Source: Thermoplasmatota archaeon (GTDB taxonomy: Archaea > Thermoplasmatota > E2 > UBA202 > JdFR-43). Taken from it: DNA of 44,708 nt. Where the stretch lies: NCBI GenBank assembly GCA_029259015.1, contig JAPDJQ010000035.1:1-44708 (forward strand). The letters run 5' to 3'. This document shows, piece after piece, positions 8,844-19,365 of the stretch. The position numbers were made by a program, and so were the translations under genes. The first letter of the stretch is position 1; each line of letters starts with the position of its first letter. The notes under the pieces are model-generated. The model made no database searches and was not told the origin of the DNA. It saw only the letters and a list, made by a program, of their open reading frames with translations.

Positions 8844-9893
8844 TCAATCTTGTTTCTCCTCTTCTTTTTTTATCCTCTCAACAATTTCATTTATATCGAT
8901 GCCTGCCATTCTGCTTAATTTCTCATGCAACTCTATAAGTTTTTTAGCTGCTTTTTCTCCAGCCTTTCTTTTAAATTCTCTCAAAACATCTTCAAATTTT
9001 CTGTATCTATAACCAGTAAGATTGTCAGCATGCGCAACAATCATCTCCTCTATGCTTCTTGGCGTGTAATCATCTGGCGGCAATCCAAGTTTTTTCGCCT
9101 CTTCCTTATCTATTCCAGCACCCCCATGATGCTTTATTATATCCAGTATTTTCTTTGAGAATCCGTATTTTGCTGCAATGTTTGCCCCTTCAACTATATG
9201 CATTATTCCATGTGTTTTTGCCCTTCCCACATCATGAAGCATTGCCCCCGCCTCCACAGCATCAAAATCAATTTTTATGCCATTTTCAGCAATTCTTTTT
9301 GCAATTTCCATTGCAAGCTTTTTTACTCTTTTGCAGTGTTCTATAACTGCCTTGCTGCATCCCTCTAGCTGTAGAATTTTTTCATAATTGTATTTAACAT
9401 TCTTTCCTTTTTTACTCGGCACTATTTTTACGATTCCATCAAACTCCTTTTCAATCCATTTGCCATCTGTAAGAAAATGCATGAATATGGCTAAAGCAGC
9501 TACTTCAGAATGGGGTTGATTTCCTATGGCAACATTGTAATCGGCAATTTCATAAAATTCTGGTGGCACTTTTTCTGCTCCTACTATAACAAGCAAATCT
9601 TTGCATTCCTTAATTTCGTCTATAACCTTATCCACTCTTTCCCCATACATTGTCAAATGCACTATCTTTCCATTCCATTTTTTGATATATTTCTTCCATT
9701 CTATACCACTTTCTATAAAAAAGTTGCCGCCAAACTTTTCAACTACTTTCTTAACACTCTGCTCAACTCCCTCATCTTTGGTATCAATGATTACACCATC
9801 TGCTCCAAAAGCCCTTGCCACTAATGCAACATGGGTTGTTATTCTCTTATCTCTCGCTATTCTGTGCCCGTATCTGAAAACAACGACTACCAT
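8844..9893 (-). CDS. tRNA (cytidine-56 2'-O)-methyltransferase (aTrm56) fused to a C-terminal HD-domain phosphohydrolase
   Basis: N-terminus [35 protein letters not shown]... [38 protein letters not shown] (Trm56); C-terminus [27 protein letters not shown] (HD). Confidence 0.87.
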   Translation of the reverse strand: MVVVVFRYGHRIARDKRITTHVALVARAFGADGVIIDTKDEGVEQSVKKVVEKFGGNFFIESGIEWKKYIKKWNGKIVHLTMYGERVDKVIDEIKECKDLLVIVGAEKVPPEFYEIADYNVAIGNQPHSEVAALAIFMHFLTDGKWIEKEFDGIVKIVPSKKGKNVKYNYEKILQLEGCSKAVIEHCKRVKKLAMEIAKRIAENGIKIDFDAVEAGAMLHDVGRAKTHGIMHIVEGANIAAKYGFSKKILDIIKHHGGAGIDKEEAKKLGLPPDDYTPRSIEEMIVAHADNLTGYRYRKFEDVLREFKRKAGEKAAKKLIELHEKLSRMAGIDINEIVERIKKEEEKQD

Positions 9894-10309
9894 CTCTCTT
9901 CCTTACTCTCCTCAGGCCATATAAGTAACATGGTGCATGCTGCTGCAAGGAAAAATGTTACAAGAGGATGGATTTTATCTGCTAAGCCAAGCCCTTTCAT
10001 TAAGCCCAAGCTCTCTGCTCTGAAAGAAAGAATCATGAGTATTATTGCGATCATTGTCAATATCCCTCCAATGAATCCACCTATTGTAGTATCTATCTGC
10101 AATCTTGTTTGAGTAAATCTAAAGGCGACTGCCAAAAAGTAAACAACAATACATGCCAGAATGGCTGTTAAAATCGAGAAAAGGAGAATATAATTGCCAA
10201 TAATCTTATAATCCATATCAATAAATCCAAAGAATACTATGTAAAACCCAAGCCCCATGAAGCCAAGACCGGACAAGAAGGAAAGTAACCCCTTGCTTAC
10301 TTTAATCAT
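9887..10309 (-). CDS. hypothetical integral membrane protein (about 4 TM)
   Basis: 140-aa hydrophobic ORF overlapping the Trm56-HD gene by 7 nt, same strand. Confidence 0.7.
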   Translation of the reverse strand: MIKVSKGLLSFLSGLGFMGLGFYIVFFGFIDMDYKIIGNYILLFSILTAILACIVVYFLAVAFRFTQTRLQIDTTIGGFIGGILTMIAIILMILSFRAESLGLMKGLGLADKIHPLVTFFLAAACTMLLIWPEESKEERW

Positions 10310-10396
10310 AAGAGGAGAATTACAACCTCTTAATAAAATTTTTTAAAAGTTTTGGAGTGCTTCAATCCTCATCAAATTTAAATATAGCGGATAAAT

Positions 10397-10969
10397 TTGG
10401 TTATGATGAAAAGGGCGGTTTCGCTCCTCATCGTAATTTCCTTTTTTCTCCTGAGCGCTCATTCCGCCGCATGCGCAAGTGAAAGTTCTATCGAAAAAAA
10501 TGATGAACCACACAATGTGGATGAATGGGAAAAAGTAAATCATGATTGTCTTGTTTATGGAATAGGATATATTGCAGATTTTAACAGTTATGAGGATGCA
10601 CTTTTCTGGAAAATAGTGTGGTTATTAGAACATTTTATGCGTATGACAGATGTGGCATTTATGACGGTACTCATAGCTTACGCGCTGATCATTAATAACA
10701 TCCCTGGGATATCATTCCCTTATACCCCTTCAATCTTTGCAATGGGTTTAAACGTAGGATATGTGGCGACGATTGGAAAAAATGGGAGCTGGGAAGCAGG
10801 GCATTTAAATGAATTCGCTTATTTTAATATTCTGGAAATAAAAGGTTTTGCAGGCTTGTGGATGCAGATTCCCATCATAGTTTATCCTAAAGGATATCCA
10901 TTCTGCTTGGACGTTTTTGTAGGATACGCAAAGAAAGTTCGCATTGGATACACAGAATGGACCCGATGA
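10397..10969 (+). CDS. hypothetical protein with N-terminal signal peptide
   Basis: MKRAVSLLIVISFFLLSAHSAACA signal; AT-rich promoter (AAATTTAAATATAGCGG) upstream. Start may be 10403 or 10406. Confidence 0.65.
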   Translation: MVMMKRAVSLLIVISFFLLSAHSAACASESSIEKNDEPHNVDEWEKVNHDCLVYGIGYIADFNSYEDALFWKIVWLLEHFMRMTDVAFMTVLIAYALIINNIPGISFPYTPSIFAMGLNVGYVATIGKNGSWEAGHLNEFAYFNILEIKGFAGLWMQIPIIVYPKGYPFCLDVFVGYAKKVRIGYTEWTR

Positions 10970-10977
10970 TCCCTCGT

Positions 10978-11472
10978 TTAATACTCTTTTCTCAGATATT
11001 TTGCCTTTTCTAGAAGCTCTTTTGCCATAGCTTTTGTTTTCTCTATTTCTTCTTTGCTCGCATCTCTTATTTTCTTTGCGGGCACACCAGCAACCATACT
11101 GCCTTCTTCAACATCTCTTGTAACAACAGCTCCAGCGGCAACAATGCTATTTTTGCCAACATTTACTTCTAAAACAATTGCTCCTATGCCAACAAGCACG
11201 TTTTCTTCTATGACTGAGCCGTGAATTATGGCTCCATGAGATATTATGCTGCCCTTACCAATAATAACTTCTTTCGGTGCTTCAATGAAAGCTTTATCAA
11301 GTATTGCTGCTCCTTCTTTTATTATAATTTTGGCATCATCAGCCCTTACAACGGCATGAGGCCATATACTCGCATTTTCTTCAACAATAACATTTCCCAT
11401 AATTACGGCTGAATCATCTATGAATGCCCTATCACTTACTACCGGCTTTTTTCCTTTAAATTCTCTTATCAT
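10978..11472 (-). CDS. gamma-carbonic anhydrase-like left-handed beta-helix (hexapeptide repeat) protein
   Basis: Hexapeptide repeats; [31 protein letters not shown]...[30 protein letters not shown]. Confidence 0.88.
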   Translation of the reverse strand: MIREFKGKKPVVSDRAFIDDSAVIMGNVIVEENASIWPHAVVRADDAKIIIKEGAAILDKAFIEAPKEVIIGKGSIISHGAIIHGSVIEENVLVGIGAIVLEVNVGKNSIVAAGAVVTRDVEEGSMVAGVPAKKIRDASKEEIEKTKAMAKELLEKAKYLRKEY

Positions 11473-12325
11473 TTTTAATAAGCTCTGCTATTTCGTGAGG
11501 GAATTTTGCCACTTTCACGCCTGCTTCTTCAAAAGCCTTTATTTTTGATTCTGCCGTTCCCTTTCCACCGCTTATAATGGCGCCGGCATGACCCATTCTC
11601 TTGCCTGGAGGAGCTGTCCTTCCTGCTATATATGCATATACTGGCTTTGTTACATTAGCAGCAATATATTCTGCCGCTTCTTCTTCAGCTGTCCCTCCTA
11701 TCTCTCCAACTAGGACAATGGCCTCTGTTTGCGGATCTTTTTCAAATGCTTTCAATGCATCTATAAAAGTTGAGCCTATGATTGGATCCCCTCCTAAGCC
11801 CACGCATGTCGATTGGCCAAAGCCTGCCTGGCTTAATGCATTGACTATCTCATAAGTTAGCGTGCCTGAGCGAGATGCAACGCCTATGCCCCCTTCCTTA
11901 AAGATAACATTTGGCAAAATGCCTATTTTTGTTTTTCCAGGGGATGCAATGCCAGGGCAATTAGGTCCTATTATCCTTGCCCCCTTATATTTTGCGTAAT
12001 GAACAAATTGCATGGCATCATGAAATGGAATGTTTTCTGTTATTACAACAACAAGCTTTATTCCCGCATCTAATGCTTCTATGACTGCATCTTTGGCGAA
12101 TGGAGCTGGAACAAATACTATACTTGCATTTGGCTCTCTTTCCATTGCCTCCTCAACAGTATTATAGACAGGTACACCATGTACTTCCATGCCTCCTTTG
12201 CCAGGTGTTACTCCAGCCACTATTTTCGTTCCAAATTCCATCATCGCTTTAGTGTGAAACTGGCCCTGATGGCCTGTTATACCCTGCACAAGCAACCTTA
12301 TATTTTCGTCTGCCCATATTGCCAT
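11456..12325 (-). CDS. sucD: succinate-CoA ligase (ADP/GDP-forming) alpha subunit
   Basis: [79 protein letters not shown]. Confidence 0.96.
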   Translation of the reverse strand: MAIWADENIRLLVQGITGHQGQFHTKAMMEFGTKIVAGVTPGKGGMEVHGVPVYNTVEEAMEREPNASIVFVPAPFAKDAVIEALDAGIKLVVVITENIPFHDAMQFVHYAKYKGARIIGPNCPGIASPGKTKIGILPNVIFKEGGIGVASRSGTLTYEIVNALSQAGFGQSTCVGLGGDPIIGSTFIDALKAFEKDPQTEAIVLVGEIGGTAEEEAAEYIAANVTKPVYAYIAGRTAPPGKRMGHAGAIISGGKGTAESKIKAFEEAGVKVAKFPHEIAELIKNDKRI

Positions 12326-12326
12326 T

Positions 12327-13397
12327 TTAATCTCCTCCTAACTCAGCTGCCTTTTTAGCAGCTTCTTGAAATGACTCAACGGCTATAACATAATCCTTGA
12401 GCATTTCTCTTGCAATATCTTCATTCATTCCCTTTATTCTGGCCACAACTGGACATTCTAGTTTATGTTTTTCCATAAATTCTATTATGCCCTTAGCCAC
12501 GGTATCACATTTTGTAATGCCGCCAAATAAATTGAGTAATATAACTTTTGGCTTTGCCTTAGCCATTAATTCAAAAGCCTGCTTTACTTTTTCTGGATCA
12601 TCTGTTCCTCCTAAATCTAAAAACACGCCTCCCTTTCCATTGAATTCATTTAATGCATCCAATGTTGCCATCGTCAAGCCAGCTCCATTGGCAATAACAC
12701 CTATATTGCCATCGAGTTGAACAAAAGCAATATTCTTTTCTCTCGCTTCCTTTTCTAATGGCGTGAGTTCAACATCTTCTTTTGGTAGTTCCGGATGGCG
12801 GTATAAGGCATTGTTATCAATAATTATCTTTGAATCAGCGGCCATTACATTACCATCTACAACCACGAGAGGATTTATCTCAGCCAGCTCACAATCATTT
12901 TCAATGAAAAGTTTGAATAAATTGGCTGCTATTTGGCGAACTTCTTTAGGAAGGCGTCTTAAATGATATGGCTGTATGCCTATCAATGGATTTATATGTG
13001 TTTTTATCACTTTTTCAGCCATCGCCTCTATATCTACGCCTCCTTCATAAGAAAACATCATTAAATATTCTCTGCTACTTCTGTCTAAAAAGAAACTGAG
13101 ATAATATTCTTTTTCAATGTTCAGCTTTTTCTCCACCAGCACTTTCCTTACCTTCTCGCCTTTTATTTCCATAGCCATTAGTTCATCAAAGATTTTCTCT
13201 GCCTCTTCCATATTATTTGCGAATTTTATTCCTCCTGCTTTGCCCCGTCCTCCAACTAGAACTTGTGCTTTCATAACCCAAGGAAAAGGAATGGAAATAT
13301 TCTTCAATTCCTCCTTTCTTTCAACAACCTTTCCCTCTGGCACAGGAATGCCATATCTGCTGAATAATTCCTTACCTGCATGTTCAAGCAATTTCAT
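12327..13397 (-). CDS. sucC: succinate-CoA ligase beta subunit
   Basis: [27 protein letters not shown]-grasp [57 protein letters not shown]. Confidence 0.96.
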   Translation of the reverse strand: MKLLEHAGKELFSRYGIPVPEGKVVERKEELKNISIPFPWVMKAQVLVGGRGKAGGIKFANNMEEAEKIFDELMAMEIKGEKVRKVLVEKKLNIEKEYYLSFFLDRSSREYLMMFSYEGGVDIEAMAEKVIKTHINPLIGIQPYHLRRLPKEVRQIAANLFKLFIENDCELAEINPLVVVDGNVMAADSKIIIDNNALYRHPELPKEDVELTPLEKEAREKNIAFVQLDGNIGVIANGAGLTMATLDALNEFNGKGGVFLDLGGTDDPEKVKQAFELMAKAKPKVILLNLFGGITKCDTVAKGIIEFMEKHKLECPVVARIKGMNEDIAREMLKDYVIAVESFQEAAKKAAELGGD

Positions 13398-13581
13398 GCT
13401 GTGGAAATGCTTTCATATTTTTATAATTTTGTCTGAATCTCACATAAAAGTAGAAAACTTGTATTCAATGCGAAATAAATTACAAATCCATTATTTTCAT
13501 TATTGTTTAAAATCTTAAAATTCATAACATCCTGCTTCTAAAGGCGAAAGCTTTAAGAATAAAAGGTATATTTGGGGTAAA

Positions 13582-13971
13582 ATGTTGAATGATCCACTTG
13601 CAGACGCTTTGGCAACAATCAAAAATGCAGAAAGAGTGGGCAAGAGAGAGTGTATAGTAAAGCCTGCTTCAAAGTTAATTGGTAGAGTGCTCAAGGTTAT
13701 GCAAGAATATGGTTACATTGAGGCATTTGAATGGATAGACGATGGAAAAGGAGGAAAATTCAAGGTGAGACTCAAGGGAAATATAAATAACTGCAATGTA
13801 ATAAAACCCAGGCATGCAATCAAGAAGGGAGAATTTGAAAAATGGGAAGCTCGCTATTTGCCAGCAGAAAACTTTGGCGTGCTCATATTAAGCACAAATA
13901 AAGGAGTTATTTCACAATATGAAGCTAAAAAGGAGGGTATTGGAGGCAGGCTATTGGCTTATGTCTATTAG
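13582..13971 (+). CDS. rps8: ribosomal protein uS8
   Basis: [43 protein letters not shown]; spc-operon context. Confidence 0.96.
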   Translation: MLNDPLADALATIKNAERVGKRECIVKPASKLIGRVLKVMQEYGYIEAFEWIDDGKGGKFKVRLKGNINNCNVIKPRHAIKKGEFEKWEARYLPAENFGVLILSTNKGVISQYEAKKEGIGGRLLAYVY

Positions 13972-13979
13972 GTGCTAAG

Positions 13980-14513
13980 ATGGTGCCAGTTGCTATAAGA
14001 GAGGTTGAATTGCCAGATGGCGTGAAGGCAGAAATTAAAGAAGGCGTTGTAGTTATAGAAGGACCGAAAGGAAAACTGGAAAGGAAATTATATCACCCAA
14101 AAATTAGTATTGAAAAGGTTGATAATAAAATAGTTGTGAAATGCGAGTTTGCAAGGCGAAAGGAAAAAGCTCTAGTTGGAACATTTGCAGCCCATATAAG
14201 AAATATGATTAAAGGCGTTACAGAAGGCTTTGTTTATAAAATGAAGATTGTTTATTCTCACTTCCCAATGAAAGTAAGCGTTAAAGGAGATGAAGTAATC
14301 ATTGAAAACTTCCTTGGAGAAAAGCATCCTAGAAAAGCAAAGATATTCGGAAATGTTAAAGTTACGGTTAAGGGAGACGAGGTCACCATAGAAGGAATTA
14401 ACAGAGAAGAAGTAGGACAAACAGCAGCAAATATAGAATTTGCCACAAAAGTTAAAGACAGGGACATAAGGGTGTTCCAGGATGGCATATATATAGTGAG
14501 CAAAGGTGCATAA
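13980..14513 (+). CDS. rpl6: ribosomal protein uL6
   Basis: [28 protein letters not shown]..., spc-operon context. Confidence 0.96.
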   Translation: MVPVAIREVELPDGVKAEIKEGVVVIEGPKGKLERKLYHPKISIEKVDNKIVVKCEFARRKEKALVGTFAAHIRNMIKGVTEGFVYKMKIVYSHFPMKVSVKGDEVIIENFLGEKHPRKAKIFGNVKVTVKGDEVTIEGINREEVGQTAANIEFATKVKDRDIRVFQDGIYIVSKGA

Positions 14514-14514
14514 A

Positions 14515-14949
14515 ATGGGAGAGGAAGAAGAGGTTAAAATAGTGGAAGAAGGCAAAATACAAAAAATAAAGGCAAAGCTAGATGACGAAATACGCCGCCT
14601 AATGGAAGAAAGGAAGAAAAAACCTCGCTTCATACGCCAGCAATTATGGCAATTCAAAAAGCTGGATGATAAATGGCGTCGCCCCCGGGGCAGGCATTCC
14701 AAGCAGCGCCGCCATTATAAATATCGCCCACCTGTGCCACGTATTGGCTACGGTTCACCTAAAAAAGTGAGGGGCTTACATCCTTCCGGCTTTAAGGAAA
14801 GGCTTGTGCATAATGTTAAAGATTTGGAAGGTATAGATGGCAGCAAGGAGGCAATAAGAATTGCTGCCACAGTTGGAAGAAAGAAGAGGGAAGAAATTAT
14901 TGCAAAAGCAGATGAAATGGGTATAAGAGTATTGAACAGGGTGTTGTAA
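14515..14949 (+). CDS. rpl32e: ribosomal protein eL32 with N-terminal extension
   Basis: KFKKLDDKWRRPRGRHSKQRR-like core, PRIGYGSPKKVRGLHPSGF; ATG at 14515. Confidence 0.94.
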   Translation: MGEEEEVKIVEEGKIQKIKAKLDDEIRRLMEERKKKPRFIRQQLWQFKKLDDKWRRPRGRHSKQRRHYKYRPPVPRIGYGSPKKVRGLHPSGFKERLVHNVKDLEGIDGSKEAIRIAATVGRKKREEIIAKADEMGIRVLNRVL

Positions 14950-15411
14950 ATGGATCTGAGAAATCAACGCAGATTGGCTGCCGAGCTGCTCAAATGCGGT
15001 GAAAATCGTGTATGGATGGATCCCGAGCAGTTAGAGGAAATAGAAAAGGCAGTCACAAGGCGTGACATTCAAAATCTTATAAAGCAGGGAATAATAAAGG
15101 CAAGAAAAATAAGGGGGAATTCAAGAGGAAGGATAAGGAAAAGGATGCTGCAGAAGAAAAAGGGGCGCCGAAAAGGACACGGTTCAAGAAAAGGGAAGGC
15201 AACGGCAAGATTACCCAAGAAGAGAGCATGGATTAAGACAATACGCCCCATAAGAGCTTATTTAAGGGAGCTAAGAGACAAAGGTTTAATAGATAGAAAG
15301 ACATATCGCCTGTATTATAGGCGGGCAAAGGGAGGACAATTCAGAAGTAAGGCTCATGTTCGCCTTCATTTAGAGACAGAAGGATTGCTCAAGGTTGAGA
15401 AAAATGAATAG
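14950..15411 (+). CDS. rpl19e: ribosomal protein eL19
   Basis: MDLRNQRRLAAELLKCGENRVWMDPEQLEEIEKAVTRRDI... Confidence 0.96.
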   Translation: MDLRNQRRLAAELLKCGENRVWMDPEQLEEIEKAVTRRDIQNLIKQGIIKARKIRGNSRGRIRKRMLQKKKGRRKGHGSRKGKATARLPKKRAWIKTIRPIRAYLRELRDKGLIDRKTYRLYYRRAKGGQFRSKAHVRLHLETEGLLKVEKNE

Positions 15412-15895
15412 ACTGCCATTTAGGAGGAGAAGGGAAGGAAAGACAGATTACAGGAAAAGGTTAGCTTTACTTAAATCAGGAAAGCCGCGTGTAGTTGTAA
15501 GAAAATCAAATAAAAATATCAGGGTGCAGTTTGCAGTTTATGATATGACAGGAGATAAAATAGTTACCTCCGCTATAGGAAGTGAATTGAAAAAATATGG
15601 CTGGGATTACAGCCTTTCCAATACTCCTGCTGCTTATCTCACTGGCTTGCTTGCTGGCAAAAAAGCTCTGAAAAAAGGTATAAAGGAAGGAGTGCTCGAT
15701 ATTGGCTTATATACCCCAAGAAAAGGGGCAAGGATATTTGCCGCCCTGAAAGGAGTTGTTGATGCTGGCATTGAAGTTCCTTATGGTGAAGAAATAGTGC
15801 CGTCTGAAGATAGATTATATGGAAAGCATATAAGCGAGGAAGTAGCCGAAAAAGTGGAGGAAATAAAAAGTAAGATAGAGGAAGAATATGAATGA
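15404..15895 (+). CDS. rpl18: ribosomal protein uL18
   Basis: [37 protein letters not shown]...; start ATG at 15404. Confidence 0.95.
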   Translation: MNRLPFRRRREGKTDYRKRLALLKSGKPRVVVRKSNKNIRVQFAVYDMTGDKIVTSAIGSELKKYGWDYSLSNTPAAYLTGLLAGKKALKKGIKEGVLDIGLYTPRKGARIFAALKGVVDAGIEVPYGEEIVPSEDRLYGKHISEEVAEKVEEIKSKIEEEYE

Positions 15896-16535
15896 GGAAT
15901 GGATCCCGAAAACAAGGCTGGGTAAGCTGGTAGTGGAAGGCAAGATAACTTCAATGGGACAGGCATTGAAGAGTGGATTACCACTGCGAGAGGTAGAAAT
16001 AGTTGACATGCTGTTGCCAGATTTAGAAGATGAAGTAATAGACGTAAACATGGTGCAGCGTATGACCGACTCTGGCAGAAGAACAAAGTTCAGAGTAGTG
16101 GTTGTAGTGGGCAATAAAAATGGCTATGTCGGCATAGGGCAGGCTAAGGACAGAGAAGTAGGAATGGCAATAAGGAAAGCTGTAGAAAAAGCAAAACTGA
16201 ATATAATAGAAGTTAACAGAGGATGTGGCTCATGGGAATGTGGATGCGGCACACCTCATTCATTGCCGTTTAAAGTTACTGGCAAATGCGGCTCGGTTCG
16301 CATCACGCTCAAGCCGGCGCCCCGTGGCGTTGGGCTGGCAGTGGGAAATGTTGCTAAAGTTGTTTTGAGGCTTGCTGGAATAAAAGATGTGTGGGGCTTT
16401 ACTAAAGGGGAGACAAGAACAACCATAAATTTTGCCAAGGCAGTATATGATGCCTTGAAGAATACAGCCATTCATAAGGCTCCTGAAGAGCTAAAGAAGA
16501 AGCTGAATATTGTATCAGGGGCTGTGGGAACATGA
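15888..16535 (+). CDS. rps5: ribosomal protein uS5
   Basis: [19 protein letters not shown]..., [25 protein letters not shown]. Confidence 0.96.
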   Translation: MNEEWIPKTRLGKLVVEGKITSMGQALKSGLPLREVEIVDMLLPDLEDEVIDVNMVQRMTDSGRRTKFRVVVVVGNKNGYVGIGQAKDREVGMAIRKAVEKAKLNIIEVNRGCGSWECGCGTPHSLPFKVTGKCGSVRITLKPAPRGVGLAVGNVAKVVLRLAGIKDVWGFTKGETRTTINFAKAVYDALKNTAIHKAPEELKKKLNIVSGAVGT

Positions 16536-16930
16536 TAGCTGTAATAAGGATAAGAAGTACAATAGATGCAAATAGAGAGGTGAGAGATACACTCAAGATG
16601 CTAAATTTACATAAAATAAACAGTTGCACAATCATTCACCCCAATCCAAGTTATAAGGGGATGTTGCAAAAAGTTAAGGACTATGTTACATGGGGAGAAA
16701 TTGATGATGAAACTCTCAAGCTTCTGTTACAGAGAGCTAGGGTAGAAAATGTGGATGAAGCAGTTGAAAAATTGAAAGGTGGGGCAAGATTAAAGGATAT
16801 TACAAATCCATGCATAGGACTTCATCCCCCAAGAAAAGGGTATAAAAGCATAAAAAAGCCTTATAAGCTTGGAGGTTCAGCTGGTTATAGAGGAAAAGAT
16901 ATAAACGAGTTGATAAGGAGGATGCTATGA
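16532..16930 (+). CDS. rpl30: ribosomal protein uL30
   Basis: [32 protein letters not shown]. Confidence 0.95.
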   Translation: MIAVIRIRSTIDANREVRDTLKMLNLHKINSCTIIHPNPSYKGMLQKVKDYVTWGEIDDETLKLLLQRARVENVDEAVEKLKGGARLKDITNPCIGLHPPRKGYKSIKKPYKLGGSAGYRGKDINELIRRML

Positions 16931-17289
16931 GAAAGAAAACAAAAAAGTTACGAGGTTCAAAAACATTCGGATATGGTAGCAAAAAGAAACATCGTGGCAG
17001 AGGACATAAAGGAGGGCACGGATTTGCTGGAGGATGCAAACATAAGCATTTAGAATGGCGATTTGGGAGACATGGATTTACAAGACATGGAGTTATAAAA
17101 GAAAAGAAAACAATAAATGTTGAGGAATTAAATAAATTTGAGGGAGAAGTTAATTTAAAAGAATTGGGATATGATAAATTACTTGGCTCAGGATATATAA
17201 ACAAGCCTTTGAAAGTTATAGTTAAGGAGGCGACACCAAAGGCAATTGAAAAAATAGAGGCAGCTGGTGGAGAAGTAATAATGGGATAA
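16927..17289 (+). CDS. rpl15: ribosomal protein uL15
   Basis: KKTKKLRGSKTFGYGSKKKHRGRGHKGGHGFAGGCKHK. Confidence 0.94.
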   Translation: MRKKTKKLRGSKTFGYGSKKKHRGRGHKGGHGFAGGCKHKHLEWRFGRHGFTRHGVIKEKKTINVEELNKFEGEVNLKELGYDKLLGSGYINKPLKVIVKEATPKAIEKIEAAGGEVIMG

Positions 17290-17290
17290 A

Positions 17291-18823
17291 ATGGCTGAGA
17301 AAAGTAGATTATACGCTCTTAAGCCCCTCGTTGAAAGATGGCCTGCAATTAAAAAGCCAAAGGGGCATGTACCTTTCAGAACCAAACTACTTTGGACTGC
17401 AACATGTCTTGTGATATACTATATTCTCACACAAATTTTGATATATGGGCTACATCCAGAAAGCATAGATATGTTTGCAGGTTTCAGAGCGATATTTGCT
17501 GGAGCGAGCGGCAGCCTAGTTCATCTCGGTATAGGGCCAATAGTAACAGCATCCATCATATTGCAGCTTTTTGTTGGAGCTAAATTAATAAATTTGGATT
17601 TGCAGAATGATGAAGACAGAGCATTATATCAGGGATTTCAGAAAGTTTTAGTTGTTGTAATGATTTTAATAGAGGCAATACCTCAAGTCTTTGGTTATTT
17701 AAGACCCAGCGATGGACTCATCGAAATGGCTGGCTTTGGGGGAGCAAGAGCTATAATAATCCTTCAGCTGTTTGTGGGGGGCATGCTCGTTTTCTGGATG
17801 GATGAGGTTATATCAAAATGGGGTATAGGTTCTGGCGTTTCATTATTCATAGCTGCAGGCGTTTCCAATGCTTTAGTCACAGGCTTATTCAGCTGGCTTC
17901 CTTCCAATAGGGGTTTGCCCATGGGCATAGATAATCCTCCAGCAGGGACTATTCCGAAGACCATCTATTTGACCACCCATATGTCACTTGGCGAATTAGT
18001 AAATGGAGGTGGTTTCGAGAAAATTTTCATCTCCCCCCCAAATCCTGTCGTCGCCTTACTTGGCACCATAATAATTTTCCTTTTTGTCGTATATGCTGAA
18101 TCATCCCGTGTGGAATTACCATTGGCACACGGAAGAGTGAGGGGGGCAAGAGGTAGATATCCTCTCCGCCTCATGTATGCCTCAAACATCCCTGTCATTT
18201 TAATGGCCGCTTTAATGGCCAACTTAAACATGTTTGGTCTTCTTTTATACACCCGCCTGAGCAATATTCCAGTAATAGGCGGCGCATGGTGGATTGGAAA
18301 ATACCTGCCCGGCTCAACTCAGCCGGTAGCGGGAGCGCTGTGGTATTTAACTCGCCCCAATGGCTTACACACATGGCTTTTCCCATTAATTGATCCTCGC
18401 TATCGTGGCTATTTGCAGGATCACGAACCCTGGCAGATGGCGCTGAGACTCATAATTTATACTACTGTCTTCATTATAGGCTGTATCTTCTTTGGCAAAT
18501 TCTGGATCGAAACAACAAATATGGGTCCTGAAGCAGTGGCGAGACAGATACAGAGCTCTGGAATGCAGATTCCTGGCTTCAGAAGAGATCCGAGAATTCT
18601 GAAAAAAGTGCTTGAGAGATACATTCCTGCTTTAACTGTTTTAAGCTCTGCATTAGTTGGGGCGCTTGCAATATTTGCAGATTTGATAGGCACAGTGGGC
18701 AACACATCTGGAACTGGATTATTGCTTACAGTAGGTATAGTCATAAGGCTCTATGAAGATATTGCAAGAGAACAGGCAATGGAAATGCACCCTGTTTTGA
18801 GAAAGTTCTTGGGAGTAGAATGA
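17291..18823 (+). CDS. secY: preprotein translocase subunit SecY
   Basis: About 10 TM helices; LHLGIGPIVTASIILQLFVGAKLI, ELPLAHGRVRGARGRYPLRLMYASNIPVIL, spc position. Confidence 0.97.
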   Translation: MAEKSRLYALKPLVERWPAIKKPKGHVPFRTKLLWTATCLVIYYILTQILIYGLHPESIDMFAGFRAIFAGASGSLVHLGIGPIVTASIILQLFVGAKLINLDLQNDEDRALYQGFQKVLVVVMILIEAIPQVFGYLRPSDGLIEMAGFGGARAIIILQLFVGGMLVFWMDEVISKWGIGSGVSLFIAAGVSNALVTGLFSWLPSNRGLPMGIDNPPAGTIPKTIYLTTHMSLGELVNGGGFEKIFISPPNPVVALLGTIIIFLFVVYAESSRVELPLAHGRVRGARGRYPLRLMYASNIPVILMAALMANLNMFGLLLYTRLSNIPVIGGAWWIGKYLPGSTQPVAGALWYLTRPNGLHTWLFPLIDPRYRGYLQDHEPWQMALRLIIYTTVFIIGCIFFGKFWIETTNMGPEAVARQIQSSGMQIPGFRRDPRILKKVLERYIPALTVLSSALVGALAIFADLIGTVGNTSGTGLLLTVGIVIRLYEDIAREQAMEMHPVLRKFLGVE

Positions 18824-19365
18824 GAGTAATAATAGCTGGCATACCGGGAGCAGGAAAGACTACAGTGCTCAATGAAGCATTGAAGATAAAGAAGATGGAA
18901 GTAGTCAATTATGGAGACGTGATGTTTGAAATGGCAAAGCAGGAAGGCATAGAAGACAGAGATGAGATGAGAAAGCTACCATACGAAAAACAGCGCGAGC
19001 TACAGTTGAAAGCGGCGAAAAAGATTGCTGAAAAGGATGATGTTATCATAGATACGCACTGCACAATAAAAACACCATATGGCTATCTGCCTGGCTTGCC
19101 ATATGACGTCTTACAAATTTTACAGCCAAAAAGAATAATTCTGATTGAAGCTGAGGCAGAAGAAATAGAGGCAAGGAGAAAAAAAGATGAAGGAATAAGG
19201 AAGAGAGATGAAGAAAGCAGGGAAGAAATAGAACTGCATCAGATGATGAATAGAATTGCAGCGATGAGTTATGCTGTCATTACAAATGCAACAGTAAAAA
19301 TTGTGAAGAATAGACAGGGAAAAATAGAGGAAGCTGCAAGAGAAATAGCAAAAGCATTAGAGTAG
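18820..19365 (+). CDS. adkA: archaeal-type adenylate kinase
   Basis: IIAGIPGAGKTTVLNEAL, VIIDTHCTIKTPYGYLPGLP; follows secY. Confidence 0.93.
   Translation: MRVIIAGIPGAGKTTVLNEALKIKKMEVVNYGDVMFEMAKQEGIEDRDEMRKLPYEKQRELQLKAAKKIAEKDDVIIDTHCTIKTPYGYLPGLPYDVLQILQPKRIILIEAEAEEIEARRKKDEGIRKRDEESREEIELHQMMNRIAAMSYAVITNATVKIVKNRQGKIEEAAREIAKALE

Noticed and set aside
9510-9924. Plus-strand ORFs opposite Trm56-HD
   Set aside because: Antisense frames of a confidently identified gene, with Phe/Ser/Leu-rich composition typical of shadow translation.
10308-10331. Hairpin TAAGAGG-N10-CCTCTTA at the start of the 9887..10309 gene
   Set aside because: Only 7 bp with a 10-nt loop in AT-rich DNA and overlapping the start codon; too weak without conservation data.
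14172-14702. 176-aa minus ORF across L6/L32e
   Set aside because: Antisense to conserved ribosomal genes; no homology or promoter support.
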